Shown here one piece after another: positions 25,728 to 37,069 of a stretch of DNA of 64,000 bases (position 1 is the first letter of the stretch; each line of letters begins with the position of its first letter). The stretch comes from Sipunculus nudus. Its lineage: Eukaryota > Annelida > Sipuncula > Golfingiida > Sipunculidae. The stretch lies in assembly GCA_026874595.1 (NCBI GenBank), contig CM049313.1:14691508-14755507 (forward strand). The letters run 5' to 3'. The notes under the pieces are model-generated. The model saw nothing but the letters and a program-made list of their open reading frames with translations, did not search any database and was not told the DNA's origin. Made by a program: the position numbers and the translations under genes.

Positions 25728-25891
25728 GTTTCACAGTCACTCTGTATATCGAGCAACAAGAATACGTGGCGGCTTTGTCCCCCGCGGCGGGGGTTAGGGT
25801 CCTCATACACAGCCAGGACGTTCAGCCATTTCCGGAGGAAGAATGGATTGACGTCAGCCCTGAACAGAAGACAAGCATAAGCTTAAAAATG
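25728..25891 (+). CDS. DEG/ENaC exon 1 (of those visible)
   Basis: After the acceptor TATAG the frame reads GFTVTLYIEQQEYV, then SPAAGVRVLIHSQDVQPFPE, then EQKTSISLKM. This is the conserved 'GLxLxLxxxxxEY...GxxVxIHxxxxxPFP' block of the extracellular domain. The acceptor is phase 1: GT completes a glycine codon begun upstream. The next exon starts in phase 0, so this one should end after ATG at 25891. The bases there are ATAAGAG, not GTAAGAG, which looks like a consensus donor with G changed to A at position +1. The only nearby GT (25908) would end the exon in the wrong phase. Confidence 0.93.
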
Positions 25892-26397
25892 ATAAGAGAA
25901 TTTTTTGGTACAACTCGTACAAATTCCAAATAGCGAGAGAACACTAGCCTGTTGACTTAGTCAACACAACATACGATCATTATGTGCAATGTTTCAAGAA
26001 AATGTGCATTATTTTCCGTCGTCATATCTTATCAGTGTTAAGTTGGGAGTGTAACCTTTTTTTTTAGATATCATACATGAAATATATGCTGTATTGCACC
26101 AAAGTGTGGTCTTAACTGTTAGATCCTGAGGGCATTTGTGACTTTATGGTTCTTTTAAAATAATTAATATAAAAATATACTTAATGAATGCTGTATGTCG
26201 AAAGATGGAACCAACATTTTACACCTTTTGGCTGGATGGTCATAATTTCTTCGTTTCTTTTTTAGAGTGGTGGGGTAGCCAGAGGTTTTTGAAAAATTTG
26301 TCAAATTATGTGACAAAAATGTAGCCATTAGATCTTATTATCATTACAACTTACCAACAACTAAAAATTATCAATGAAGCTTATGTTCATTTTACAG

Positions 26398-26490
26398 TCC
26401 CGTGTAGATCGGCTTCGTTACCCTTACAGCAGTAACTGTACAGATGGAACTGGCCAGGAAATTATGTACAACAAGAAATACTCTGTTTCG
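26398..26490 (+). CDS. DEG/ENaC exon 2
   Basis: Acceptor TTTACAG. The 31 codons read SRVDRLRYPYSSNC and then KKYSVS, ending phase 0 at TCG followed by GTGGGT. 'RLxxPYxxC' and 'YSxxxC' are the lead-in to the cysteine-rich thumb of the family, and the next exon begins with the expected ACLRTC. The exon is open and fits both neighbours in phase, apart from the missing donor upstream. Confidence 0.93.
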
Positions 26491-26570
26491 GTGGGTTTCC
26501 TATTTTCTGCATATTGTTTTAAAAAAATTCAAACTGAACTACATGGCGGGTAAATATTAGTACTCGATCC

Positions 26571-26779
26571 CGGTATTTACGGCATAGTAAATACCCACAA
26601 GTGAAAAATAATTATAAAATTAAATGCTGTATTCTCTTATTTTACCTTGATGAGAGTGTACGTAATTCATAATTCTTACGGCATAGTAAATACCCACAAG
26701 TGAAAAAATAATTATAAAATTAAATGTCGTATTATCTTATTTTATCTTGATGAAAGTGTACGTAATTAATAATTCTTGT
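26571..26779. repeat. Tandem duplication, about 99-bp unit
   Basis: 'acggcatagtaaataccca' begins both units (about 26580 and 26679). They agree to the end at 'gtacgtaatt(c/a)ataattct' with a handful of differences. The site is intronic. Confidence 0.9.
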
Positions 26780-27225
26780 CATGTTCTTTCGGTTTAAGTC
26801 TTGTTAAGTGCATCTTTGACATTAGATACTCAATTCAAACACCAAAAAGTTATTATTGTGAATTTTAATCAAACTCAGAGGTGATCATTCAGTAAGCAAT
26901 GTTAAAAATACAGGTTGACAACTGGGTTCGAACTATTAAATATTAAATAAATAAGAATTATACAGATATGTACATTTTGTTTGGTTCAGTGTAATGGGAA
27001 TCGTATTTGCCACAGTTTGTTCCAGCAGTTTATATACAGATTAGTTACCTTCCCCTATTTCATGTCTATTTATAGGTTATTATGGTAATATTTTTTACAT
27101 GACGATACACAGAAGTGTATGAAGTGTGTCAGAACCATTGTTAAAATACAAATAAAAACTTTGAAGGTGGAATACAGGAAATGATATTACCATTATTGAT
27201 TTCAGTAACATCAGTCTGTCTCCTA

Positions 27226-27390
27226 ATACTATGTTTGTTCATTTTTTTTTTGAAGCACATTATATTTGAGTGAGACTTTCATATAGTATGATTCATTTAT
27301 GTGTAAATAATACTATGTTTGTTCATTTTTTGAAGCACATTATATATGAGGGAGACGTTCATATAGTATAATGCATTTATGTGTCATCCG
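27226..27390. repeat. Tandem duplication, about 80-bp unit
   Basis: 'actatgtttgttcatttttt' starts both units (about 27228 and 27311). Both run through 'gaagcacattatat' and 'ttcatatagtat', and differ mainly in the length of the T run. The site is intronic. Confidence 0.85.
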
Positions 27391-28549
27391 AAATAATATA
27401 AATTAAAAATTTCAGCAGCAGTATTCATTAAAAGTAATGGAGTTAAATCAAGTTCCCTTTGAATATAAAAATATATGGTTAACATACAATGGAGAAACAA
27501 AAATAGTTTTTTTTCCGTAAATGACATTAATTGTGCCTAAAATTGGCCCTTTGGCATTTATCCTTATGAGGACGTGGTTGATTTCAACACCTTCAATTAT
27601 AGTTTTTGCTTACATTTACGGTATAGGTGTTTTGAACACAGTAGTGAATGTCCAGTTGGGATCACGCCCTGTAAAACAAGAGTCAATTAAAATATTGATA
27701 TTTTGACTCATCCCCTAGTTTTTAATGTTAAGACCTACTGAAAAACTGAGTATAAGGGACCTACAATGCCATCATAATCTGTTTACCTACTGCAAGGATG
27801 TATACTGACGATTAATTCATGAAATTTTTTTTTATTTTCTGCGTGACAGTAACCGATTTAAATAGCGGAAAATTAGGGGTCGATAATATAATAGGAAAAT
27901 TTATTTACCAAAACGTAACTTATTGCCATCCGGGTAAATGAAATGTTCCTTCCCTGTGAACTAACGAATTATCAAAATTCCACCACGAGATATTATGTGT
28001 TATCGCAGTCGGTATGTTACGTACTTAGTCGGTTTGTCTGTTGGCAGTTTTACTCCAAAAAAATCTATCTCCGATTTCGATGAAAGTTTACATTAAATTT
28101 AAACGAAACCCGCACTTAATGTTTGTTTATCCCACCTGAGAAACAGAACCATTAATTCTTATAACTTGCCACCTTCTTTCTGGTGTGCAAGGCTGACTGA
28201 CATGCAACCATGCAGTTGGAAACCCATGGCATACCTATTTGTGGACTCATATACCTCCTTGGCTTATATGGCAAGTACGAGCGTTTGATGAGGTTGATGA
28301 TATTAGTTCGGATCGGGTCATCCAGAATTTGGCTGAAATATATTAATATTCGACCTGCTTTCTAGATTGCAATATATTGTGGAAATCATGTTCAATATAA
28401 GGGGGATGCCTTGCATGTTCACCAACCGTTTCACAAATATTCATACAGCCGTATTTTATCTTATCCAAGTTAGACTTGTCAGCCCCCATGTGGTTCAGAA
28501 CCATAGTGCCAAATTAGACCAGGCAATGCCGATAGAGCGGCAGGTTATC

Positions 28550-29122
28550 CCTTTTTACGTCTAAGAAGTACCTTAATATTAGGTGCATCTCAATGACAAA
28601 ACATCATCTCACTCCTGATATATGTGCAAAAGTCGTCAATGCTACAGTCACATCACACCTGGATTATCACAATGGTCTTTTCCTAGGTCTTCCTCACAAG
28701 ATGCTCCGCATGCTCCAGTTGGCACAGAAAAATTGTGCTCGTCTTCTTACTGGTGCTAAACAGAGATCACACCAAACCTGTGCTATACGATATTCATTTT
28801 TGCTAGTCAGGCAAAGGATTATATTCAAGGTGATGGTAACCATACATAAGACAGTAAACGCGCCCACAGCAACAACTTATTTGAGAAAGCTTTTCACAAT
28901 GTCCCAACCTCGTAGAGCATTACGCTCCGCATCAGACCCATGGTAACCTGTCACTCCATGGTCCCCAAACAAATATAGTGACAGATCCATACAAGTACTT
29001 GGTGCCAAACTATGGAAAGAACTTTCACCTGACCGTCGGTCTGCAATGTTGCAAACTACATTCAAGAAGCACTTAAGAACTTGTTGTTTCAAAATATGTT
29101 TTATTAATTTTTAACATTGGTT
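28550..29122 (+). mobile_element. LINE C-terminal relic in the channel intron
   Basis: The plus-strand frame reads LNIRCISMTKHHLTPDICAK, then VTSHLDYHNGLFLGLPHKML, then ARLLTGAKQRSH, then VRQRIIFKVM. A TAA at 28944 interrupts it. It then continues in the same frame with SDRSIQVLGAKLWKELSPD and TTFKKHLRTC. This is the standard C-terminal order of CR1/Jockey-type LINE ORF2 ('SRLDYCNxLLxGLP', 'RLVTG', 'LPVRxRIxFK', 'LWNxLPxxIR', 'FKxxLKTHLF'). It has one internal stop and no visible reverse-transcriptase core, so it is a 5'-truncated dead copy. Confidence 0.93.
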
Positions 29123-29522
29123 CATCACTTCTTGAACTCCTTGCAATATGCTTATTTATTTTAAATAGGAATAATGATTTTAAGAATAGGATTTTATATG
29201 TGAATGCACATAGAAACACGTACTTTTGCGCATAGAAATGAAATAAATGATAATAATAAAGACAATGAAAATTATAATAATAATAAAAGACTTAAAGTAA
29301 TTAATACTGATCTTAAAACGTGTTAAGCCTGTCCTGTATATATGTTCATGTCCTTTTGACATATATTTCTATTAAACCTCCATTTGATATTCTCTCTAGT
29401 AAGATAAAGGATCAGTGCTTGGATGTTTGACAGGATGCCATTGATTCCTACACATCAAACTATGTTTTGTTTCACAAATAATGGACCACATAATTCGTAT
29501 ATTTTTTTCCAAAACAAAACAG

Positions 29523-29628
29523 GCATGCCTGCGTACGTGTTCTCAGAGGCACAAGATTGATGCATGCAAATGTGAAGATGCTTCTCTGCCAATCGTTGGC
29601 AAAATCCCAGTATGCAATGAGACTGACC
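29523..29628 (+). CDS. DEG/ENaC exon 3, cysteine-rich
   Basis: Acceptor AAAACAG, then ACLRTCSQRHKIDACKCEDA and PIVGKIPVCNETD. The order C-x3-C, C-x-C, C is the disulphide pattern of the extracellular domain (aCxxxC...CgC...C). It starts phase 0 and ends phase 1 at a consensus donor, C followed by GTGAGT. Confidence 0.95.
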
Positions 29629-30095
29629 GTGAGTGTTTTTAATAATTCACTGAATACCTATGACAAGGGTAACCAAGATATATTGTATACCATATAACAT
29701 TATATTATGTATTAATCATCCCAATCAGAATATACTGAACAGGAGATGAAATTGATTGACCAAGTCATTTAATGAATAATTCGATTGAAACATCAGCTTT
29801 AAAATTTTGACCGTAATATACCATAGTCCATTTTTGGTAATTTAGAATATACATGTTGCATTATATCCGATACATTGAAACCTATATATTAAACCACCCG
29901 TGCTCTGAGCAAACGTGGTCTTATTTCATATTAGACAGATAAGTTAAACGCAAGGTAAATGTGTTCGGTTCACTCAAGAGTGGTCTTAACAGACAGGTTG
30001 TCTTATTATAAAGGTTTTCTTACAGACAGGTTCTACAGAACGTGGACACAGGAAGGCTAGATATTTTCCATTATAAATCATGTTTCTTATTTTAG

Positions 30096-30171
30096 AACTA
30101 GAATGTATCATGAAGGTAGATCGATGGTTAGATATTGGTCAGCTGAGATGTCACTGTCCCCAAAGATGCAG
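30096..30171 (+). CDS. DEG/ENaC exon 4, cysteine-rich
   Basis: The acceptor TTTTAG plus phase 1 restores QLECIMKVDRWLDIGQ, then LRCHCPQRC. The C-x-C-x3-C triplet is the conserved 'CxCPxxC' of the family. It ends phase 2 (AG) at GTAAGA. The separate reading frame that is open here in another phase is a shadow. Confidence 0.95.
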
Positions 30172-30594
30172 GTAAGAACATACCGTTTTAATGTTCCTGT
30201 GTATGCAAGCTCACTTGCTAAGTTATATTTTACATTTCATTTTCAAAATCAGTACTTTGATCTTAATGCCATTTCTGTTAGACAAAACTAGTGTTTTTCA
30301 TATGTAACTAAATAATTGTAATAGGGTAAGTAGTAGAAAAGATTTTTCTTGAAATTTTTCATTATCCATTACTGCCATATTCTGTTAAACTGCTTGAACA
30401 AGAGAGCAGACATAATGGCTAATAAATGACTGATTTTGTTTAAAGTATGCTTTGCAAAGTTTCATACTGAATTAATGCCAAGAGATGTTTACTGGTTAAA
30501 TGATTTAAGTAACATCTTTAAATTTATCTCAACATGTTGTTTTCGGGCACACATCATTTCTTAATAATAGGTTTCGAAGTCTTATTTGTTTCAG

Positions 30595-30647
30595 GGAAAA
30601 TTCCTACAGCACCACAATATCCGCTTCTGACTGGCCTGGAAAAACAT
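30595..30647 (+). CDS. DEG/ENaC exon 5, short
   Basis: Acceptor TTTCAG. Phase 2 gives R, then ENSYSTTISASDWPGKT. 'CxxxxYxxTxSxxxWP' is the family signature following the cysteine triplet. The only usable donor is ACAT followed by GTGAGA, leaving phase 1. The next exon needs phase 0, so the join does not work without a one-base change. Confidence 0.9.
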
Positions 30648-31424
30648 GTGAGATACAGCTGTTTCTTTTTCATATTTGATCTGTCTGTTTTCAATCGTAC
30701 AACAGCTTCAGTATCATTCCAACCCGCAATGCAAACTTTTCAGAAATCGCAGTCTAACATTAAAACAGAACCCCGCCTCTGTGGTCTGGAGCACAAGTTC
30801 AAAGCCGGTTGTTCATTAGTTAGAATATGTTCTCTGGGGGACTCTGCAGGCTACTTCGGAAGATTGTGCTATACGTTTCACTCACAAACGAGACTATAGT
30901 TTTTTAGTTTCCTGTAAGATGATCATACAGGAGCCGATTGTCAGTACATTAAGCATGGTTGATGCTTAGACAATGTGCTTCCTGTCGCGTAGTCCAAAAC
31001 TAGAGTAAAATTCTACATCTATAAAGAGTAAGTTGTTTGACCGGCATTGAAATTATTGAGGCGATTACCTCCCGATAAATATGAGAAGAAAGCATCAGTG
31101 ATTGTCAAAGTGCAGTAAAGGTATTCTGTGGAGTAGATATTTATGACAAGCTAAATATTTTAGCAAGACTAGCATCCATACAAGACAAAATAAAACTTAA
31201 AGCCCTTTTTCAAGATGGAAGTGAGGACCAGATCATGAATGTATTTGTAGAGGAAATATGCTAGTGCTAAATTAATCAATATGCCGTTTTTGTGTTAGAA
31301 CTTCAGAATACACTACTATAGCAAAGAAAGCTTCACATTCGTTGCATGTTCATTGCATATATTTGTTTTTTTCATTAGTTTTTATAACTCAACCAGTGAC
31401 ATTAATTCTCCACTTGCATTTCAG

Positions 31425-31495
31425 CGAATCATCAAGAATCGATTTTCCCGTCGTGACCCAAAGCTTCGAGAAGCTCTGAAAAATTTTACCGTGAG
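31425..31495 (+). CDS. DEG/ENaC exon 6, variable loop
   Basis: Acceptor GCATTTCAG. In the frame that connects to the next exon it reads RIIKNRFSRRDPKLREALKN, then FTVR. It ends phase 2 at GAG followed by GTAGGT. Together with the next exon this makes ...NFTVRENFLKI, the usual approach to the 'REN..kl.vYF.eL' block. In the frame inherited from exon 5 it reads SNHQESIFPS and then TGA. The open frame also runs upstream through the acceptor to a second AG at 31396, so the true start is uncertain. Confidence 0.8.
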
Positions 31496-31499
31496 GTAG

Positions 31500-32140
31500 G
31501 TCTTTGATACCTAAGTGCGTCATACATACTCGCTTTTTAATATTACCCAGAGGGGTCCTATTGGACCTTTTCTTAAGCTTTCCGTCTCTTAACTGAGTTG
31601 TTTTGGTTCTATTGGTCAAGTAACTAGCTTCCTTAAAACTTGGACGCTTTGCTTCAAGCATTTTACACTGGAGAAGGTAAGGACTTCCGACCAGCTGTCA
31701 TGCTCTGTTACTTAGCAGCTTTTCCCTTCAGATGGCCAAACGTGGATTCCCCTTCCTAAATTTCCATTGCTTCTATTAGATCTCGCTATGAGCCAATTTA
31801 TCTTTGTCTGCACGGAGACTTTACAACTTGTTTGCTACCATGTTGCCTGTACCGGCACACTTTAAACATATGTTTAGGGCAGCCGATGCCAAAACTATCA
31901 TGCGCTATTCCTTTCTTGCGAATCCACGGTTGGTCCATACCCGCAGAAGACTAAAGTGGAAAGTTGTGGCCGGCCGCCGTGTCCGTTCGTGGCATGCTCT
32001 TTCGATTATGCCGAATAAGTTCCTCCGATTTACCTCCAATAATACCTTCCCGGTCTGGGCTCTAGTAATGCAACAGGAGTGGTTTAGCAAACCGGTTGTC
32101 TATGTTTATCGGAACTGAGCCGTGACTGTTCCTCTTTTGC
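31500..32140. other. GC-richer intron segment with an unassigned open frame
   Basis: Between two channel exons lies DNA with more balanced composition. A 104-codon plus-strand frame (31804-32118) is rich in Arg and has no domain I recognise, and minus-strand frames overlap it. It could be a relic of an inserted element. Nothing supports expression. Confidence 0.2.
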
Positions 32141-32216
32141 ATTGCGAGGGTTAAACTCACAAATATGGTTAATACGTTTATAAATACATGGAGAATACTG
32201 TTGGTGTGTATTCCAG

Positions 32217-32292
32217 GGAAAACTTTCTGAAGATCTAGGTGTATTTCAAAGAGCTTTCATATCACAAGCTGACGGAAGTTCCAGCTTATCAG
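32217..32292 (+). pseudogene. DEG/ENaC exon 7 with in-frame TAG
   Basis: Acceptor TTCCAG. Phase 2 gives R, then ENFLKI, then a TAG at 32236-32238, then VYFKELSYHKLTEVPAYQ. This matches the conserved 'NxLxxxVYFxELxxxxxxxxPAY' block before TM2 except for the stop. It ends phase 0 (CAG followed by GTGCGT) and joins exactly to the last exon at 40364. Another frame is fully open here, but it carries no family signature and would not fit the last exon. Confidence 0.88.
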
Positions 32293-32582
32293 GTGCGTTG
32301 TTTTCTAAACATGATATTTCTACCAGTGCCACTGATTACATGTTATGTCGATATATTCATGATTGTGCTTACCAAAATATTTTAAAAATTGAATACAAGA
32401 TTAAAATCTTTGTTGGGAAAGACAATTTTTCTGAGGATGATAAAAAAAACACTTTACATTGATGTTATAATTCTGTATCCCCAATACTGTTATGTAGTGC
32501 ACAAGAATCGTCAAGCGATAATGGCAGTAACTTTGTTATTAGAGTGAATTCATAAACTAACCATTTTACAATTGATAACCCA

Positions 32583-32640
32583 GGTGTCAGAGGGTTCGAA
32601 GGCCAGCTTGGTCTTTCGCTTGGAGGTCGGTCCTTTTTTA
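32583..32640 (+). pseudogene. Decayed copy of the DEG/ENaC TM2 exon (outlying)
   Basis: About 290 bp after exon 7 the plus strand reads GFEGQLGLSLGGRS in one frame, against GDIGGQLGLWIGMSV of the real exon. The DNA agrees in the core (GGCCAGCTTGGT against GGTCAGTTAGGT). It is separated from the other copies (39.7-40.3 kb) by the LINE and its nested insertions, so it probably marks the left end of the same array. Confidence 0.5.
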
Positions 32641-33949
32641 TTATTTCTCGAAAGATGTCTCAGAGTACTCTATACAAGTTTTTTATTAATATCATTTTCA
32701 TCATCTTCACATCAACTTTAAATACAAACATGTACATGCATGCAATAACGACAAAGTGTCCACAAAAATCGACTCAACATCTGGTACTTTTATACCTCCA
32801 TTTTCTGATTCACTTATCAACACATCATATTTAATTTTTTCGCTTCAGGCCATACCACATAAAATCAACAATGCAGTTTTTCACCTCTTTGATATAACGC
32901 CTTGGTTGTTTAAGAATGTTCATAGTGTACATTAGTTTTGATATTCCGAAGGTTCTAATTATCGTGTTTTGCCCAAATATTTCAAATATTTTCAGCCAAC
33001 TCCGTTTCCATATTTAAACGTTCTTAAAATATTATTTTAAACAGTTTCAAAATTCATTTCGTTTGACAAATCATCGCTGTATGTAAAACATATACCCAAG
33101 ATTGTTATAGCATCGAATAAAGGTCAACCCATTTGATATTGTTTGAATATTCAAGCGTGTTCAATTTCCTTCCCATCCAAGCGGTTTCACATTTGTTGAA
33201 ATTCACATTCACTGAAGATATCATTGAATAATCATTTAAAATTTGTAGCAATGCCTCCACTGGTCTCAAGTCTTTTAAGAAGAATGTGCTTTCGTCGGCA
33301 AAGATACATTGTTTAACTACTTTGACCAAGTTGCCAATTTTTCAATCACCAACAAAAATAAGTTAGGCCGTAAAGAATCACCTTGTATTTTTCCTCGGTC
33401 CAATTTAAAATACCTTATGGTGTAACCGTTGTTTATTATGCAACTTCCTAATGCGTTATGTAATAATTTAATACAATTAATAAGTGTATTTCCAAATCCA
33501 AATTTCAATTTCCGTAATACAACAAATAAAAGTACATAATCAATTGAGTCGAACGCTGTAGCAAAATCGACGGCAAAGAAGACAGATACCTCATCTTCTA
33601 TATAATAATGGTCTATAATATCGCTGATATATCGAGTTGTATCCGATATCTTTTTTTCCTAAAATTTTGGAATCAACATTAACTAAAGTAACCGGTCACC
33701 ATGATAATAAGTGCCTATTGTCTTTACCAGGATTTTCTATCAACGTAATAACAGCTTGTCTTTGACTTGTTCTCATTGATCCCTCTTCAAGAGACACATT
33801 TAAACATTCCAAAAGGTCATCGAAACAATCGAAAAGGTAAGATAAAACTCTTTAGGCAGACCGTCGTTTCCTTGCGTCTTGTTATTTTTTTTTATCTAAT
33901 TTAAGGCCTCATATTTCAGATTCGGTAATAATACCTTCACATAGTTTTA
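32640..33949 (-). mobile_element. L1/Tx1-like LINE, 3' part (reverse transcriptase)
   Basis: On the minus strand, going down from 33949: KLCEGIITESEI, then QGNDGLPKEFYLTFFDCF, SQRQAVITLIEN, VFFAVDFATAFDSIDY, KFGFGNTLINCIKLLHNALG, RGKIQGDSLRPNLFLLVIE, then IFADEST where YADDTT is expected, and further the connection-domain words LISESENGGIKV. These are blocks 0 to 6 of the L1-clade reverse transcriptase in order. Stops and frameshifts are frequent and the catalytic YADD is changed to FADE. The 5' half of the element continues beyond the foldback insertion at 37951. Confidence 0.93.
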
Positions 33950-36900
33950 GTCCATGGGCTAGGAGGGGTCACCGTGCACCCCCTCTGGGATTTTATGACA
34001 TAGGTATGTTTAGATCCCCAAGTATGTCCAATTAATGAATCAAGATGTTAACATTGATTTTTGGGATACACTCTCCTTTTATGTCATTTAAAGACGACCG
34101 CGTCTTTAGGCACGGCACCCTTGGACAGGTTGCCTTGAAAATGGGGTAGGGGTTTGTAAATGCTTATAGCTCGCTTAATATTTGACATATTCACTTCAAA
34201 TAAACAGGATTATGTTTGCAAATAGTGGGAAAAGTCGCCCACAGCAATAATCATATGAATATATTATGTATTTTTGCTGATTAACCAATTAATCACAATA
34301 CGTATAAAATATAAACAAAAGAAAAATGAATTTAACAGCTTTTCTACTTTCATTTTCCCAACAGTAGTTCATTTTCGAGATGATGTTGCATTTCTAAATT
34401 TCTAGTGCAATAATACATTAGTTCCTGACATTCCTACACATTCTGTGGATAAAATTACGAAAATATGACCATAAACCTGCAATGTATGACCCATTGTTAA
34501 TTCTATTTTATGGTAACCCTTGTTTATAAGATGGATGTGGTGTTCCATGTACCTCTCCAGATTGCATTAAGTTTTACCGTGATGCTTTCTTGATACTATG
34601 AATAGTTATTTTCCTGAACCTGAAGGTGTTTATTGGTTTTAAAAATAATATAAACCCTTTATTGAGACAATTTTAACATATAATAATTATATAAAAGATA
34701 TTCCTATTCTAGCCATAGTATAAGAAGGGTCACTGTGCATCCCATCTTGGATTGTGGATATATGTATTTTAAAATCGCCAAATATGTCCAGTTGTTGTCA
34801 CTTTTACACATACCTCTAATAAAATTATGAATATTTTGCCATATACACATGCAGTGAATGACCCATTGTCCATACTATATACCCTTTGTATATAAGATAA
34901 ATCTGGTGTGCCATGTTCCTGTCGAGATGTAATTAATTTTCCACTGTGATGCTTCCGTAATACTATAAATAGTTATTCTTCTGAACCTTAATGTGTTTAT
35001 TGCCTTTAATAATAATAAGATCCCTCTCTGGAACAATATATGAACACATTATTAATCACAAATAATAATTATATGAAATTTCTAATAGATAGAAAATCAA
35101 TCCGTTATGCTGATTCATCTGAAGTATTGTGATGAATTTGTCCACAAAAATAAGAGACCAAATATTAACAATTTACTTACTGTGAAGCTAAGTGCATTAG
35201 ACCCGTATACAGTTTAAGTAGCGTCTTGTACCACAAAATCAACACAAGGTTTCAAGTCATGTCAAAGGAGAAAGAACAGGAAAGCATATGCAACATTTTC
35301 AATTATTATTCAAAATCAATAATTACAGCTTGATTAAATACTTTGGCGTTGCTTGATTTTTTTATGTATTTACTGATTTGATTTTCAAAATTTTTTGTTA
35401 CAATAATATTATTACTGAGTCATTACATGCCTTGTAACATTTGAATGCCTTACCATGTCGCTTTCAGATTTTCTTGCAAGGAAACGTACTTGATAGTTTA
35501 AATTTTAAACAAATCACAGATTCTAATCTAAATGTATATTGATGGAACAGAGTGAACACTTTTTATGATTTCTTTTCATTGCGTAAGTAATGGAAGGACG
35601 TGGTATAGGAGTATATGTATTAACAGCAGCGAGAAAGCAGAGGAGCGGAGGTTACACAGTGAGAATACAATACAGTGAGGGGATCATCTACGTACTATTC
35701 ATTGGGAAGAATATATTTTAAAACATTCTACTTTATAATACTGGCAGCTTTAATGCTGCAGTAGGTCTCAGCTCGATCCATGTACCAGAATCGAGCTGTC
35801 ACAATGGTCTTTGTCTTCCAAAATTTTAAATGTATTTATCATTAGAGAATCACCATATTTTTACTTGAATGACGTTTGTTCACAAGTGGTTATTCACCCT
35901 CTTCATCGTGACAATCCCAGTATAATGTCTTTATTTGATGTCCGCCAGGAATATTAACCGGTAACCGTGATCAACATAATTTGATTTTGTTTGAAAGAAT
36001 ATTCGATATAAAGCGATAATAATTTTGTCCTAGAAGGGGAAGGGACCTTCGTCAGTCAAAGGTACTAAGAGAAAGGTGCCCATTTCTGAATATGTAGAAA
36101 GTTTATCCCATTTGAATGCACATTTGTGACTTATTTTAGCCGCATATGTTCAGGTAATTAGAATTCGCCTGTGATGCAAGCATCCATTTGGTGTAACGTG
36201 AACAATACTCTTAGCTAAAATTGATATAGTTCCTTGGTTCACACACCACACATCAAATTTTGACCGGGATCCATCACTGTGGATCCTTGTTATTGGCAGA
36301 GGTGTTCGTGTTATTTAAGTGCTATTTATATACACCTTATACGAATTGATACTTAAAAGTGGTAAACGAATAGACAATATGCAATAAAGACGGACGCTTC
36401 TATATAAGGTATTACACAATGTAGATTACCCCATTTTGAAATTGGCCAAAGGATGAAACAATATAGCAGAAAGGATTTACAAGGTATAAGGTCATGGGGA
36501 CAAAAACCTCAACATTTCGGAAGGGTAAACTTATCACGGGTTATTCCATATACTTGGAGAAATTTTATATCCTTATACACTTATATATTCAAAATAATCT
36601 GGATAAAGAGTTAACTAGTGTTTATACCCTTAGTTTAAAAACAATGACTATTTATGTTATTAGGGAAGCGTCACGGTCAGGTACATCGATCGAGGGTTAT
36701 CAAAACAGAATAATAGTTTCATTAACTAGAACTTCAGAAATGTCAAAATATCTTGTAAAATAATAAACTGCGAAGAGTTTACATAAAAATCTGTGAAACT
36801 TCTTCAGGATGTTTTATTAATATCATTATTTATTGCTTCATTACCAAAACATGTAAGAATTATATATGATTATATCAATCAGTGATTTATTTCTGACCGT

Positions 36901-37024
36901 TTGCAAATACAATACAGTTTATTTGAAATAAATATGTGATATATTAAGCGAGCTATAAGAAATTTTATACCCCTTCCACCATAACAAGGATACCTGTCCG
37001 CGGTTGTTGTGCGTAATGACGCGG

Positions 37025-37069
<45 letters not shown>

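Noticed and set aside
31804-32118. 104-codon Arg-rich frame as a gene
   Set aside because: No recognisable domain, overlapping antisense frames of similar length, and it lies inside a channel intron.
32217-32292. Alternative open frame through exon 7 (no stop)
   Set aside because: It avoids the TAG but carries none of the family blocks and would be out of phase with the certain last exon.
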